From assembly GCF_016097555.1 (NCBI RefSeq), contig NC_054706.1:27548282-27612281 (forward strand): a stretch of 64,000 nucleotides of DNA, in the 5' to 3' direction. A model generated the notes under the pieces. That model did not search any database. It was not told the DNA's origin and was given only the letters and a program-made list of their open reading frames with translations. Of this stretch, positions 11,388 through 24,667 are shown one piece after another. The DNA is from Gigantopelta aegis. Lineage: Eukaryota; Mollusca; Gastropoda; Neomphalida; Peltospiridae. The position numbers were made by a program, and so were the translations under genes. Every line of letters begins with the position of its first letter. The first letter of the stretch is position 1.

Positions 11388-11652
11388 GGGCCTATTTCAC
11401 AAACATCGTAAGTTTACAACTAGTGATTATACCGGGCATACATTTATGTGTGTTTGGCAACTATTTCACGCATTTTTTTTTTTTTTTTACACCATTACAG
11501 AAGATTGGGCATTTTAAGGACAAAAGTAAATGAAATGTATGTATTTTAAACAATATTTGTTGTACTATAATAGTAATACACATTTTGGTTTAGTCATAGA
11601 TTTACGTTCACGTGCAAAACAAGGCTTACGATGTCTTGTGAAATTGGTCCCA
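11388..11652. mobile_element. MITE-like element, tandem pair copy b
   Basis: Same orientation and structure as copy a: GGGCCTATTTCACAAACATC at the left, GATGTCTTGTGAAATTGGTC at the right. The two copies are only 1-2 bp apart. Confidence 0.7.
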
Positions 11653-12008
11653 GGCCTATAGGAACTGACACGATGGGAGGAGGCCTGTGTATCCCCTACC
11701 TAAGGGCCAAAACATTTACTATTTTTCGTAGTCCTATATAAGCCTAAGAAAAAAGTGTGTGTGTGTACACCCTTGCCCTCTCACATCACATATTGTTCCT
11801 ATGGGCCTGCCTTACAGGTTACATGTTTATGGAAAATAAAGTTTGTTATATGCTATATGCTTTTGTGTTGACTGTTCCAAGAGTCCATCCTTTTTCTTTT
11901 AGCCTTTCTGTACATCGTGAATCCACTTTATTTTAAATTCTGGCTAAGGGTCGCATATATTATAATTCTGTGATAAAGACAATTAATTTAGGTCACTGGT
12001 ATTAAACA

Positions 12009-12222
12009 GTTTATTTTGTTTAACAACACCACTAGAGCACATTGATTGATTCATCATCGGCCATTGAATGTCAACCATTTGGTAATTCTGACTCGTAGAC
12101 CTCGGATGAAACCTGCTATATTTTTCCATTAGCAGCAAGATATATTTTTAGATGTACTTTCCCACAGACAGGAAGGCCTTTGACCAGTTGTGGTGCACTG
12201 GTTGGAATGAGAACATTGGTGT
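12009..12222 (-). mobile_element. SINE type 1 (tail b), head missing
   Basis: The minus strand carries the tail GACATTCAATGGCCGATGAT and TGTTGTTAAACAAAATAAAC. The body stops near the CAGTGCACCACAACTGG core. Confidence 0.75.
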
Positions 12223-13194
12223 TAAAGGCAGGATCATTTGGGAGTAGTCTGGAGGGACGTAGTAATTGTGGTTCTTACGTATTCCCTTAATGTGCCCCGT
12301 GCACTGATATGGGAGTTTACATACTGAAAACAATTAGGAGAGGCCTAGTAATTTGGCAAACGTGTGTCCAATTCCTGTGTTGTTTATATAATATAATATT
12401 TTTTCAGTCGGTGGCACAAGTGCATGGATTGTTATTACTCCCCTATCAGTACAACCGGAGGTGGCGATTGAGCTTAACGTGCACACACAGAGCAAGCTGT
12501 TGTAGCGCAGGGAGTCGACTTAAGTCGGCTCGTCTATCCATACGACCATATGTTTTATCTCTGTCCTTTTTGTCTGTCTGTCCCACATTTTTTCCCCATA
12601 GCTTTTTTTTCCAGAATGCCTCAAGATATTGAGTAGAAATTTTGCGTATAGCTCTATCATATACTGTTACATGTCAGTATTTGCCCATTTTTTTTACACA
12701 GTAATGGCTACATCAAGTTTACATTTTGATGCGAATTTTATTCAAGGGACATAACTGTTAACAACTTGTCCATGTTTCACAGAATTATGACCCTTGAATT
12801 TGGGAGATAACGAATATTTGTGGGCCCGGTAGGAAATATGTGTTGCTTTAGCAGTACTCTCAGAATGCTTGTTTGTAAGTTGCTCTTCGTAGCATCTCGC
12901 CAGATCAAAGTTCAAAGTACACCTAACAACTTTTAATATTGCATTAAATAAGGTCACGCCTGCCATTGGTGGTAGATGTGGCATGGTCATAAAATATTTC
13001 ATCCGGTAGTAAATTCCTGTAATTTAATTTGAACCATTATCAGTGTATCAGCTTCTAATATGCTTGAAACATGCGGGATCCTACTATAAATAGGACGACA
13101 AGTTTTGTGTGCAACTAGATAAGTCAATTATCTCTGAAACTAACAGATTAACCGCCTATAATATTTGTGATTTACTAAGTATGAGGTATTATAG
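12223..13194. other. Intergenic, no gene
   Basis: No coding exon or known repeat was recognised. It holds AT-rich unique-looking sequence with a C-to-T-rich patch near 12540-12610. Confidence 0.35.
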
Positions 13195-13386
13195 TATTAA
13201 AGATCGTGGTATGTGTTTTCCTGTCTGTGGTAAAGTGCGTGTAAAAGATCCCTTTCTACATTAGGGAAAATGTAGCGTGTTTCCTCTGATGACTACGTGT
13301 CAGAATTTCCAAATGTTAGACATCCAATAGCCGAAGATTAATTAATCAATGTGCCCTAGTGGTGTCGTTAAGTAAATCAAACTTTA
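13195..13386 (+). mobile_element. SINE type 1 (tail b), 5' truncated
   Basis: It begins within the body (AAAGATCGTGGTATGTG) and ends with GACATCCAATAGCCGAAGAT and GTGGTGTCGTTAAGTAAATC. Confidence 0.75.
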
Positions 13387-13429
13387 TAGTATTGATATAT
13401 ATATACACGTTGCATATAGCAGCTTCAGC

Positions 13430-14060
13430 CACATTATGTTGATTTGGTGGTATACACCCTTGATCTACAGCTCGCTGCGATAACCCATAAAGAGCGAGTT
13501 GTACACCAAAATGCTGAGACTGTAGGCAGTAGAATGAAGTACATTTCAGAATCAATTACATAATGTTTTGTATTCAAACAGGACCCAAAAGAACGAAAAA
13601 CGTAATCCTTTATTTTCAATAAAGCGATATGCATGTATTTATATTTTTTTGTGTGTGCGTGCGCGCGCGCGCGTGTGTGTGTGTGTTTGTGTGGCAATGG
13701 ACCAGGACATGCTGTTCATCTTCTACACAGTTGCGGCAATTAAAACAAACTTTCTCATCAACTGGGGTGTTATTGTAACGACCGGTTTCTATACGTATAG
13801 GAGCAACCCCACAGCGAAACATAGTAAACGCTCGTTTATGAGATCTAATCATATTAGTAAGTATAAATTGCTCAGCTCCAAAGTCCATTTTGAACAACCT
13901 ATAAACACGAAGTTTATTACCCCATGTTCATGAAAGTTTCCAGTTATCTATGAAATTTCGAAACATAGTTTTTCTCACCGTGGAAACCACATATTTATTC
14001 AAATGTCCGTTTGAAATATTAATAAAGTGATCCAAACCAAGACTACACAAATTATACAGT
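13430..14060 (-). pseudogene. LINE C-terminal remnant
   Basis: Minus-strand translation near 13695-13860 contains HKRAFTMFRCGVAPIRIETG followed by RYNNTPVDEKVCFNC and VEDEQHVLVHC. This resembles the Cys-His finger region at the end of invertebrate LINE ORF2 proteins. The frame is broken upstream, and a (GT)n microsatellite at 13650-13692 interrupts it downstream. No intact domain remains. Confidence 0.5.
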
Positions 14061-14159
14061 ACTCTGTAAGTATAATTTTTCTTGTTCTTATTTGCTAGTT
14101 GTTTTGCCTACTGATAATAATATGTTATAGGTTATCCTGTTGTTATTTAGACAGTTCAA

Positions 14160-15556
14160 TCTCGTGTTCAGTCTAACAACACTGCCCCACGGTACTGGTT
14201 CACAACAGGCGGGATCCAACACATATCACTAATTACAGCGCCATTGAGCCTAAGAGGTCGTATGCCTGACTTTATCTCTAATTTTTTTGTTTAAATAGGT
14301 CTTTCAAGGTTTGAGTGGGATCTACGTTATCCCATTCTCTCTCCCAAGAGATGAGTGTGCCTCAAGGTAGCATCCTGTCAGTGACTTTATTTTCTGTGAA
14401 AATTAATAGCATCACCTAAAGTGTTTAAAACCTGGTGTTGATAGCTCGTTACATGTCGATGATTTTCAGGGTTGATACAAATCGTCCAGTACGAGTATCA
14501 CTGAACAATGGGCAACTGGCAATGGATTTCAATTCTCAAAGTCAAAGACTGTCTGTGTGCATATCTGCCAGGAAAAGAGGTCACCGTTTAGATCCTCAGC
14601 TTGTTTTGGACACACACAAAAAAAACCGATTCTAGACCAAATTTCTGGGGGTTATTTTTTGATAGGAGGCTATCTTTTGTACCTCATTTAAAATGTGTTA
14701 AAAATTGTGTTAAAATATTTTAAAAGTTATTGGCAAGACTAAATGTGGAGCGGGACGAAAGGTTATGCTCCGTCAGATCACAGCTTGACTATGCCTTACA
14801 CCACATGGAATTGGAGCATTCCTTAATTGGGATGGTGATACGAAAGTGTGTCTTTTTATTTTTTGTCAATAAAGATGTTATATTTTGTTGGGTACCCAGC
14901 CATGTTGGTATTAAGTGCAATGAAAAGGCAGATGTTGCTGCTAAGTCTGCTTTGAATTTGCCATGTGACTGTCGGTAACATATTAATCAATATAACTTTT
15001 CGACTTGGCAAGATGATTGGGACAGTGCGGTCGCGAACAAGCTTCATTATGTCAGTCCAGTCCTGTGAGAGTGGTAGTCCTCCTACAGGCGGTGCAGGAA
15101 GGATGAAGTAGACTTGTGTCGTGGCCGCATCGGCCATACATATTTGACGCATTCATTTGTTTTAAAGAAGGACCCTCCACGTCAGAGTGAACATTGTCAG
15201 TGTACACTGACTGTGCGCCACATTTTGTTGGAGTGTGATCATCTCAAGCCGACGAGAAATTATATATTTGGTAATAGAAATGTTTTGGAATCTTTTAAAT
15301 TCCACCCAGAATTAATTTTAAAATGTTTAAAACACTTTAATTTCTATACAAAGTTTTAAAATATACTTACCATCGATGACATTAAAGTATTGCATTATAC
15401 TGTTCCCCACATTTCCTAACACTGTGGTTTTCCATAATTATATCAATAATATTTCAATATACTTACCTTTTCTGACACCCAATAGCCGATGGGCTTTTTT
15501 GGTAGGTTTTTTTTTATGCTGGTGTGTCGTTAAATATCCATTCATTCATTTTTAAA
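14160..15556 (+). mobile_element. Degenerate LINE fragment with RT end, RNase H and 3' tail
   Basis: Broken pieces in order on the + strand: an RT motif with GLRGRMPDFI-like and VPQGSILS residues near 14250-14390; RNase H end FCWVPSHVGIKCNEKADVAA near 14881-14945; and a C-terminal GRIGHTYLTHSF...CQCTLTVRHILLEC at 15120-15240. This order is usual for RNase-H-bearing Jockey-type non-LTR elements. Several stops and frame changes leave it inactive. It ends with GACACCCAATAGCCGATGGG, then GTGTGTCGTTAAAT and (CATT)n. The 5' limit is uncertain. Confidence 0.7.
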
Positions 15557-15577
15557 CAGGCATTCTAAAGCAATATA

Positions 15578-15985
15578 TGTCCCCTACCCGGCCCAACAAA
15601 TTTTCGTATTTCCTAAATTCAACGGCCATAACTGTGTGAAAATGGGTAAATTGCCATGAAAGTCAAACTTGATCTATAACAGAACATGATAAAGCTATGC
15701 ACAAAATGTCAGCTCAATATACTGAGGTACTGCCAAAAAAAGTCCGGAAAACACATTTTCATATCTCATAAGTTCAAGGGCCATAACTGTCAAAAACTAG
15801 GTAAATCGCCATGAAAGTCAAAGTTGGTCTGTAACAGTACGTGATAAAGCTGTATATATTTCAGCTCAGTATATCAAGGCATTTGTGAAAGAAACTTCCG
15901 GAAAACAGTATGTATGACAGACAGAAGGACACATAGAAGGACGGACATGAAACCTATAATCTCCCCCGGTCGGACTGGTAGGGGA
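15578..15985. mobile_element. TIR repeat with internal tandem dimer
   Basis: Ends GTCCCCTACCCGG and CTGGTAGGGGAC are inverted repeats. The interior is two tandem copies of a roughly 170-bp unit containing GGCCATAACTGT, AAATCGCCATGAAAGTCAAA and CATGATAAAGC. A related copy lies at 49225-49567. Confidence 0.7.
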
Positions 15986-16056
15986 CTAAATATGTGAAAT
16001 GGGGCGATGATTGGTGTCTGTTTGCCAGGAAATTCCAAAGCGAATGATTAAATATT

Positions 16057-16080
16057 CTCTTTTTTCTTTCTTTCTTTTTT

Positions 16081-16117
<37 letters not shown>
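16057..16117. repeat. T-rich tract with long poly-T
   Basis: A (TTTC)n stretch running into about 33 consecutive T. Confidence 0.95.
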
Positions 16118-16118
<1 letters not shown>

Positions 16119-16282
16119 GAAGCGATTGATTGTTGAGTAAATTATTTTTTTTGTCTTGGTAATTAGTATGTATAAAATAGTGCAACTATTTTAGTACTTG
16201 CTATGACTTTCAAAAAAAGAACAACCTTCACCGCATTCTTTTAAATATTGTTTTTAAATGTTATATGTTGTGTGTATAATGT

Positions 16283-16877
16283 TTTGTTTAGCGACACCAT
16301 TTGAGCACATTGATCTATTAATCATCGGCTAATGGATGTCAACCATTTAGTAATTTTAACATGTAGTCTTAGAAAGAAAAACCGCTATATTTTTTCATTA
16401 GTAGCGAGGGATCTTTTATATGCACCATCTCACAGGCAGGATAGCATCAGTCGTGCTGCACTGGCTGGAACGAGAAATAGCCCAATGGGCCCATCGACAG
16501 GGGTCGATCCCAGATAAACTGTGCATCAGCAGTGCTGTCAAGTCTCGCGCATTTGAACGTCGTGTCACGCTCTCACGCCAGTACATGATTTTCTCACGCA
16601 TTTTAAATATTATAGCAAAACAAATTATACATATATATTTTTTGTTGTTCATTCGATCTCAATGACCGACAAACAAGCCTGCGACTGCCGGTTAAGCACC
16701 ATAAGGCATTAAAATCAAATAATAGGTGTCCATGTTGTTTATTGGTCAGAATTTCGAACCTTCCCGCGCCGGTTTATTCGGATTTACGATGTCGGACAAA
16801 ATCTCACTCCTTGCAAAAGTTCCAACTTGAGAGCTCTGCATCAGGCTAGCTCTTTACCATTGGGGTGCGTCCCGCCA
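16283..16877 (-). mobile_element. SINE type 1 (tail b), split by a 307-bp insertion
   Basis: Tail and body lie at 16283-16529 and the head (minus strand GGCGGGACGCACCCCAATGG) at 16837-16877. Removing 16530-16836 with one copy of the 8-bp duplication restores a continuous SINE. Confidence 0.85.
16530..16836. mobile_element. hAT-like MITE, 307 bp, inside a SINE
   Basis: Flanked by exact 8-bp direct repeats TGCATCAG (16522-16529 and 16837-16844). The ends are imperfect inverted repeats, CAGTGCTGTCAAGT against GAGCTCTCAAGT. There is no ORF of note. Confidence 0.75.
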
Positions 16878-17432
16878 TCCATGAGAACGAAAACGAAAAC
16901 TAAAATTAATCTTGTGTGTATACAAATAATGTTTATCAAACTTTATGTGTGTGTGCACATGTTTAAATACAGATAGATATAGGTGCATACATATTACATA
17001 GATATAGATATTATGTAGTGTCTGGGTCGTTACACAAATGGGTAATTATTTTGTTTTTAAATATGTAATATATGGCCTTTGTTTAATATTTATATATATA
17101 AGGCGAACTAAAATAAATTTCTGGTCTCTGATCAGCGCGCGCGTCTATTTTGACCGTTACGCGTCAACATTTTAAAATATTATTATTAGTTTATTTTCCA
17201 CGGTATGATGTTGATTTTTGCCGGGCTTTTCTTGCTTAGACGTAAAAAAAAGCCGCATTTGGAGTCAAAATGCTATCGCGCATGAACTAGGACGTGCATT
17301 CTGATTTCCATTTTAATATGCACTTTATTTTGGTATCAAATATATCCACCTTTTCTATGCAATCCATGCTTTATAAAAAAAAACCCGCATCGTCGCATCT
17401 AATCTGGAACTTTGGTCTGACCAGAGTCCGAC

Positions 17433-17434
<2 letters not shown>

Positions 17435-17505
<71 letters not shown>

Positions 17506-17512
17506 ATATATC

Positions 17513-17565
<53 letters not shown>
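17435..17565. repeat. (CT)n followed by (TA)n
   Basis: About 70 bp of CT dinucleotide followed directly by about 55 bp of TA dinucleotide. Confidence 0.97.
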
Positions 17566-17567
<2 letters not shown>

Positions 17568-17715
17568 CGACAGCCTGTAAAGTGCATGTTTATCTATTTC
17601 GACGTGAGTTTAGCACTTAACTGCATAAAGTGGGCAATGGTTACGAATATATTCTTTTGATTCTTAGTGACTGTTACCACTGAAACGTTCGTTCTTGCAT
17701 AAATTCCGAGTTATA

Positions 17716-17911
<196 letters not shown>

Positions 17912-19395
17912 TTAATATTCTCGTATATGAAATAAATGGCGCTTGTAATAATTTAAGGTCGCTTAGTATTTTACCATTGTCATAACAATACGCATTGTGT
18001 TTTGCACTTTTATTTGCTTATTTTGGCACTCCTTCGTCCACGGCTTATGTTTCTCTCTATGTGCCTTCAGGCAAAATAGCGCGCCCCCAACCTGTTCTTC
18101 ATTTCGTCTATTGTTATGAAACAATACAAAGTGCGAATGTAGTTTTGTAGCTGTTGTTCTCGAAACATTCCACGAGTTAACTGAACTGGTCTGTAGTCTT
18201 ATTGTCACAACTCAGTTTTTACTTAGTATAGTCTGATCATAAACTCTTACGTAACTAATTGCTGTTTGTTTGTGTAGAAAATAACTCGGAGAAGTAAGGT
18301 TAGTCAGTTGACCGTGATGAAACAAGAATCGTATAACCATTAAAGCTTGAAACAGTTTTCATTTTGTCGACGGGGTCAACATGAGGGTGTTGTCGGAATC
18401 ACCCGAGAATTAAACGAACAAAGCTACAGACAGGGGACAAACGGTGATTCTTATCTTTATGATTGATCAAAGTATTGTGTTGGCTGAAGTTAAAAATGGG
18501 GAGTTCAGCACAGAGGTTTGCATTGAGGTTTTATTCGACTCGCGGTTTAATTAAACGATTCAAGAAGAACTGCGATCTTTACAAAGCGTATGGACTGTAA
18601 TGGATACGACAGAATTAGCATTGTTGAAACGGAACTAAAACCAAGACATCTGGAATCTTTATTGGCCGTAAACGGAACAGCTTATAGGTATAAAGACTAT
18701 AAGTCCACAACAATGCTATGACAATTAAGCATTGAGTTGAAGGGTCACTAATGTGTGTATAGATTTAAGTTGTAGGCCCTACAATGACGAGCCGGGAACC
18801 TGCTGTATCGAAGGTTGTAAAAATCAACAAACATGGAAAGGAATAAATTTTGATTACCAAATCCTCGCTGGATTACTGGTTAAGCGTGTTTATCCCACAA
18901 TCGACATAATTGTTGAAGTGTAAAGAGCAAGGCGGATTCCGAATAAGACATGTTTTGGGGGGATAAGGTTACTCAAGGTTTAGCCTATTCTAGCGAATAA
19001 TGGTAAGACCTATAAACTTAGAAGTCAGTGTTTGTCAGAATGGTATTAACCGTGACAATGGGATATGATTTCTGCTGTTTTAACTCTTAAAACAGGAACC
19101 GAAGTTTGACTACCAGAAGGCAGGAACTGGATATTATTGAAATTCTAATTTATCCCTAACAGTGGATTTGGAATTTAACATCATTACTAATTGATGCCTT
19201 AACAGAGGAACTGGACTTTTACACTACACTGTCTACACTACGGTGCTCTACCTTAGCCTACGAACGTTTGTGATCGGCGAATTTTAGAAACATTGGAGAA
19301 TAAATGTAACCGATGTGAATTACTTTCACTTGTTCAAGAAGTTTTGTATGTTGTGTTCTGTTTGATTCGCCTCTCGCCTCTCGCCGACGGCAGAC
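17912..19395. other. 5' flank of TMEM26-like gene A
   Basis: No gene was recognised. The promoter and any 5' UTR of gene A should lie here. No TATA box or CpG-island-like density stood out clearly enough to call. Confidence 0.35.
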
Positions 19396-19592
19396 ATGAA
19401 ATCCTCACTACGGGACATCTTCTGGGCGTTCGTGGTTCGCCTGATTCTCATCTGTCACACGTTTGTCGCCTACTGGCGCATCACGGATGTCACGCAGAAC
19501 GGCACTTATTGGTATCTGCTCATCCTCAACGTTTTAGTGTTGGGCGAAACGTTTTACAGAATCAAAGTCAAGCGTGGCAAAGAAGCAAAATG
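19396..19592 (+). CDS. TMEM26: TMEM26-like gene A exon 1
   Basis: Encodes [20 protein letters not shown] onward to RGKEAK and the first two bases of Trp. The donor is gtattt. The tandem YWR-x-T and [10 protein letters not shown] residues match the human N-terminal region (VWRVTEV, KFKRGRGYKW). Confidence 0.93.
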
Positions 19593-19810
19593 GTATTTTC
19601 CTATTTTTTCTTTTTTTACTTTTTAAAAAATAATTTCCAGAGAGAAAAAAATACTTACATATGTATGTATATATATATATATAATTATTATTATTATTAT
19701 TATTATTTATTATTATTATTATATTATATTTTTTACTTTATTTTATTTTATTGGTTTTTGTTTTGTGTGTGTTTTTGTTCTTTTTATTTATATCTTTATA
19801 TTTGCTTGGA

Positions 19811-19841
<31 letters not shown>

Positions 19842-22559
19842 CATTATTTATTTATTTATTTGGCTGTGTGTGTGTGTTGGATGTAGGTTTGTTGTTCTTG
19901 TTGTTTACACTTTTACTGCTGCTTTCATTCCTTCACTGTCTTACGTCTCTGTCATACTTCTCTGTTCTGATATTATCGTCTGTATATCCAATTCCAACCA
20001 TATGCACTACATCCCAATCCTTGTCTCTCTAAACGCCATAATATGTGCTTGTTACTTGTGGATGTTTGCCAACGTTCAAGCTGTGAACCTTGTCCACTCT
20101 TAATATTATTCCATGGTGGTTTCTAGCATTGTAAAGCAGAACCTGTATTCACATACTACGTGTGATCACTAGTTAAATTAATACCGTTTATGGACGATGT
20201 ACCCAGTAGGTACATTATTATTAATAATGTACTCAAATCCTAACACTACCAATGTATTTTGGGGCAATAAACAATTAAAAAAATAATAATAATAAAAAAA
20301 AAAAAAAAAAAAAAAAAAAATAATAATAATGTACTCAATATGCATGTGTACATAATTTTATTGCTTTGAATGTGTGCGCGTGCGTGCGTGTCTGTATACA
20401 TTCGTGTATTGGATTGTTGTAGTTTGAGATATGTCTCATGGGATGTTCTTTTTAATTTGTTTTTTTAATATATGAAATACCCGAAGTTAAACTTTTAGGT
20501 TTTGCTGAAACTTGTCCTCGAATTACCAAAACAATGATTTCCAGTTGCAAGACATCTCACATCCCTAAACTGGCTTCCCTTAACTTCCCCTTCAAGGCGA
20601 TTCTGTCTGCGTTACTGTTGTGTAGACTGTTTACGAGAATGCACCGTAGTAACCTATTGATTTTTTATTATAATTAGATACATTTATATACCCAAAGAAA
20701 TTTTTTCCTGTGCACCAAATAAAAAGATCACCTACCACCTGCAACGTTTGTAAATGATTGAAATTTGTTTAAGATGATGACGCATTATAATTATGATAAT
20801 AAATAAATAATTTCCTGATAACGAATTAGACATATACCTTGTATATATCTTGCAATACCTGCAGACGAACCTTTTTCCGTGACTATATAATTATTTGAGT
20901 TTGGGACTGTTAAATTCAGCAGGCTAAAGTTAATCGTAAGGTCTGTTACTCTCAGCAGTGAATGTCTTAACTCTTGATAGCTACCATATGAAACGATTAA
21001 CGCGATGAAGCAATTAAATCTGGATAGATTATATCGATCGATTATATGGATAGACGTATTATCGTGTATATTAAATATACAGTTCAGGTTATATATGTTT
21101 TATTCTTATTAAATAAGGTTTATGAAAGAAAAAAACGTTAATTAAGTAAATTGGGAACTGAGAAAATATTACCACTAGTGTTATCATATTAAATAGAGTT
21201 GGAACGTGGCTTAAATTTGTAATAAAACTTAACTTGTATTCGGCCTAAGTGTGTTACACCCCTGCGCGTGTTGTAACCTCACCGTGGTGCAGGGGTGTAA
21301 CATTCTCTTTGAGAATGGCCAGTACAGCACAAATCCCCTTGTTTTCTTCGCAATACAATTAAAATTTGAATAAAAGTCAGTATCTATCTGTGATATTTGT
21401 ATTTTTGCACAGTTCTTTAGGTATTACTAAACCAAATAACTTCCAGCTGGGTCAAAGTTCGAGGTGCACCCAACTTTTGATAGAGAAGTGAACACCACAA
21501 GTCCTGTGATTGGTTATAAATGTGAGTGTGTTGGTTGTGAAAAATAATAGTTTCATCTGGGCAAAACAAATAAGCAATTTTATTTCATCTAGTACCAATG
21601 TGTCAAGTAGCCTTGTGCTCGAATTTTGTAAGGAACTAGCAGCTTGACCCCCCATTTTTTCTGATTCACTTTAAGTGTGAAGGGTAGTAGTATTTATATC
21701 CGTGGCGTTTATGTTGATTGATACGCTACAGGTAGGAGTTTTAGCCACATATGTTACTATTGTCGTCTATGGGATTTGATTTGGTAGTATACACCCTTTA
21801 CACTGTGTTTTTATTTAAATCTTGCATTTTTATATTCTGCCATTAAATGCAGGTTTCTGCCAGAGGGTAAAACGGGTATAGCGCCATACCCAAATTGTTT
21901 TGCAGATTTTATTATTTTAACTTAACCTTTTGACAAAACTTATCATTACTGTATGATTTTCTTAACCCTAACCCTAACCCTAAACGCAACCCATTTTCTT
22001 TCGGAGGTGGGGAGGGGGCTCATACACCTTGTCGACTGCGGTTGCATTCAGCGTACACATTGTAAATATTCAATTCCATAGCGCCATACACAAACCTTTC
22101 TTTCTGGCAGAAACCATGTAATGCAATATAAAATTATAATTACAAAGGTGCTATAATACAAGACAACATAAAACATCGTTTTACCACATTAGTAAGTATT
22201 GAGTAGCTTCTAAATGGTACAACTTTGTTTTGGGTGTTTCTCAACATTAAGTGTTCTCTCGGGTAACAGGTCGTTTCGCATTTATTACTATTTCACCCGA
22301 GTCGTTTTGAACAGGGTTGATTCGTACCTCTAACTGTGTTCGTTTCGCCCCATGTTTGATTCGCCCTAATTTTTTATTTTGTTAAACGCAGCGTTCGAAC
22401 TGGTTTTAGGGCGAAACGACTTGGAATCTGATACAAAGATTCCGGGTCACACTGAAAAGTAAGCTATGTATCACAATGAAATTCTGCCAATAACAGATAA
22501 CACAATTTATTACCCAATCAAACTTAAAAACAACTATCTATTAAACTCAATATGGGTCT

Positions 22560-22590
<31 letters not shown>

Positions 22591-22855
22591 ATAAAATCCT
22601 GGTTACGCCAGTGGTATCGTAACAATATTGTACGCACAATTGTCGTACAGAAGTTGCCAATTCCAAATCAAAACGACCTAGATAAATTGGTGGCGATTTT
22701 TTTGGTTATTTGTTTTATTTGTTTTATTTTGTTTTTATTTTATTACTTTTTTTTAGCGCATATAATATGTGTCTCGCCCGCTCCATAGCGACAGAAAGTT
22801 CATAAAATGTTTACTTACACACTTATTTGTAAAACACGCATTCTCTCTCACTCCC

Positions 22856-22946
<91 letters not shown>

Positions 22947-24179
22947 GCGAAAAATATTGACTAAATTGACAATTTACACTTTACAAGTGTGTGTGTGCCT
23001 GTGTGTGTGTGTATGTGTGTGTGTATGTGTTTGTGTAAGTGTGTGTGTCAGTCTGTGTGTGAGTGTGTGTAAGTGTGTTTGTGTGTGTGTGTGCGTGTGT
23101 CTCCGTGTGTGTAAGTATGTGTGTGTGTGTAAGTGTGTGTGTGAGAGAGAGTGTGTGTATAAGTGTGTGTCTGTGCGTATGTGCGTGTGCGTGTGTGTCT
23201 GCGTATGTGTCTGTGTGTGTGTCTGCATGTGTGTGTGTGTGTGTGTGTGCAGCCGCGCGCACACAGAACAAAAGCTAACGAGCTATAATAAGAGAAAATA
23301 GGGAGTCAATCAACCATCGTTTTAGTACGTTTTGTGCATTGAATAGTTTCGTGATAGTATAGCTTTTTCCTTCTTCTTTGTTTGACATTACGTTTTGTAT
23401 CATGCGCATTTTAAAAGCAAACTATGTATACAAATGAATTTCTGTCATTAATAAATAACACAATAAGCTGGTATTTCGTGCATTGAATGAATGAATGAAT
23501 GAATAAATGTTTAACGACACCCCAGCACGAAAAATACATCGGCTATTGGGTGTCAAACTATGGTAATGCAAATAAATAAAGTGATGATCAACATCAATAT
23601 AAAAATCAAGACAAACAAAAACAGTGTAAAGAACTGTGCAAAAACACAAATATCACCGAATTTTACGGATACTGAATTTTACTCAAAACTTCAATTGTGT
23701 GCTGTATTGGCCATTCTCAAAGAGAATGTTACACCCCTGCACCACGGTGAGGTTACAGCACACGCAGGGGTATTTCGTGCAAGTTCTCAATATTATGCGC
23801 TGCATACGCTTTCCGCTATTTAACTTCAGAAAGTGGAACGTCATTATGTACATGTATTATTTAGAATCATCAACGTTGTCCACGAGTTACAATACTGTAA
23901 TTCTGATCTATTAACAAATGTTTATGAGAGTAAACGCAGTCGCTCGGGTACCTGTGTTTGATTCCAAACAGAACCCCTTTCGTTAATGGACTGATAGCAA
24001 TGTCATTTATGTTTTGTAATCATATCTTTTATTCCCTGGGAGTACCAAATAAAAAAGCTTCGATTATAGTTCATAGATACCAGATAACAGATCGAAATGC
24101 GAGAAAAAAATACTATTATTCTTTAATTACACTTGTCTTTGTATGTCTATCTGGCTGGCTTGCTCTGTCTCTGCTCTCT

Positions 24180-24236
<57 letters not shown>

Positions 24237-24321
24237 GACTGTCTCTTTGTCTCTTTTTATCTTTGTTTCGCTCTCTGTCTCTCTCTTTGGGTCCGTCTCT
24301 CTCTTTCTCTCTCTCCATTCC

Positions 24322-24387
<66 letters not shown>

Positions 24388-24442
24388 GCCTGTCTCTTTC
24401 TCTCTTTTTGTTTGTTTCCCTCTGTGTCTCTGTCTGTCTCTG

Positions 24443-24513
<71 letters not shown>

Positions 24514-24588
24514 GCCTGTCTCTTTCTCTCTTTTTGTTTGTTTCCCTCTGTGTCTCTGTCTGTCTCTGTCTCTGTGTGTCTCCCCCCC

Positions 24589-24667
<79 letters not shown>

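Larger units (their letters stand above)
9498..11856 (+). other. LAMTOR3 3' flank / possible 3' UTR
   Basis: No ORF. An ATTAAA near 9914 and an AATAAA at 11835-11840 followed by a GT-rich stretch are candidate polyadenylation signals. Using the second would give a long UTR containing two SINEs and a MITE pair. Which one is used cannot be decided from sequence. Confidence 0.3.
21252..23774. mobile_element. Element with long (about 170-bp) diverged inverted ends
   Basis: The left arm 21252-21419 and the right arm 23629-23774 are inverted copies. Both contain, in arm order, TACCCCTGCGTGTG-like, CCTCACCGTGGTGCAGGGGT, ATTCTCTTTGAGAATGGCC and GATATTTGT then TTTTTGCACAGTTCTTTA. Each arm also has its own small hairpin (CACCCCTGC/GCAGGGGTG). 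The interior is 2.2 kb of simple repeats and other insertions. No transposase was recognised, and the superfamily is unknown. It lies in gene A intron 1. Confidence 0.7.

Noticed and set aside
12478-12640. Possible additional exon near 12.4-12.6 kb (stop-free stretch with Cys-rich peptide)
   Set aside because: No matching splice sites or family resemblance.
21965-21986. Interstitial telomere
   Set aside because: Only three TAACCC units with no telomere-proximal context.
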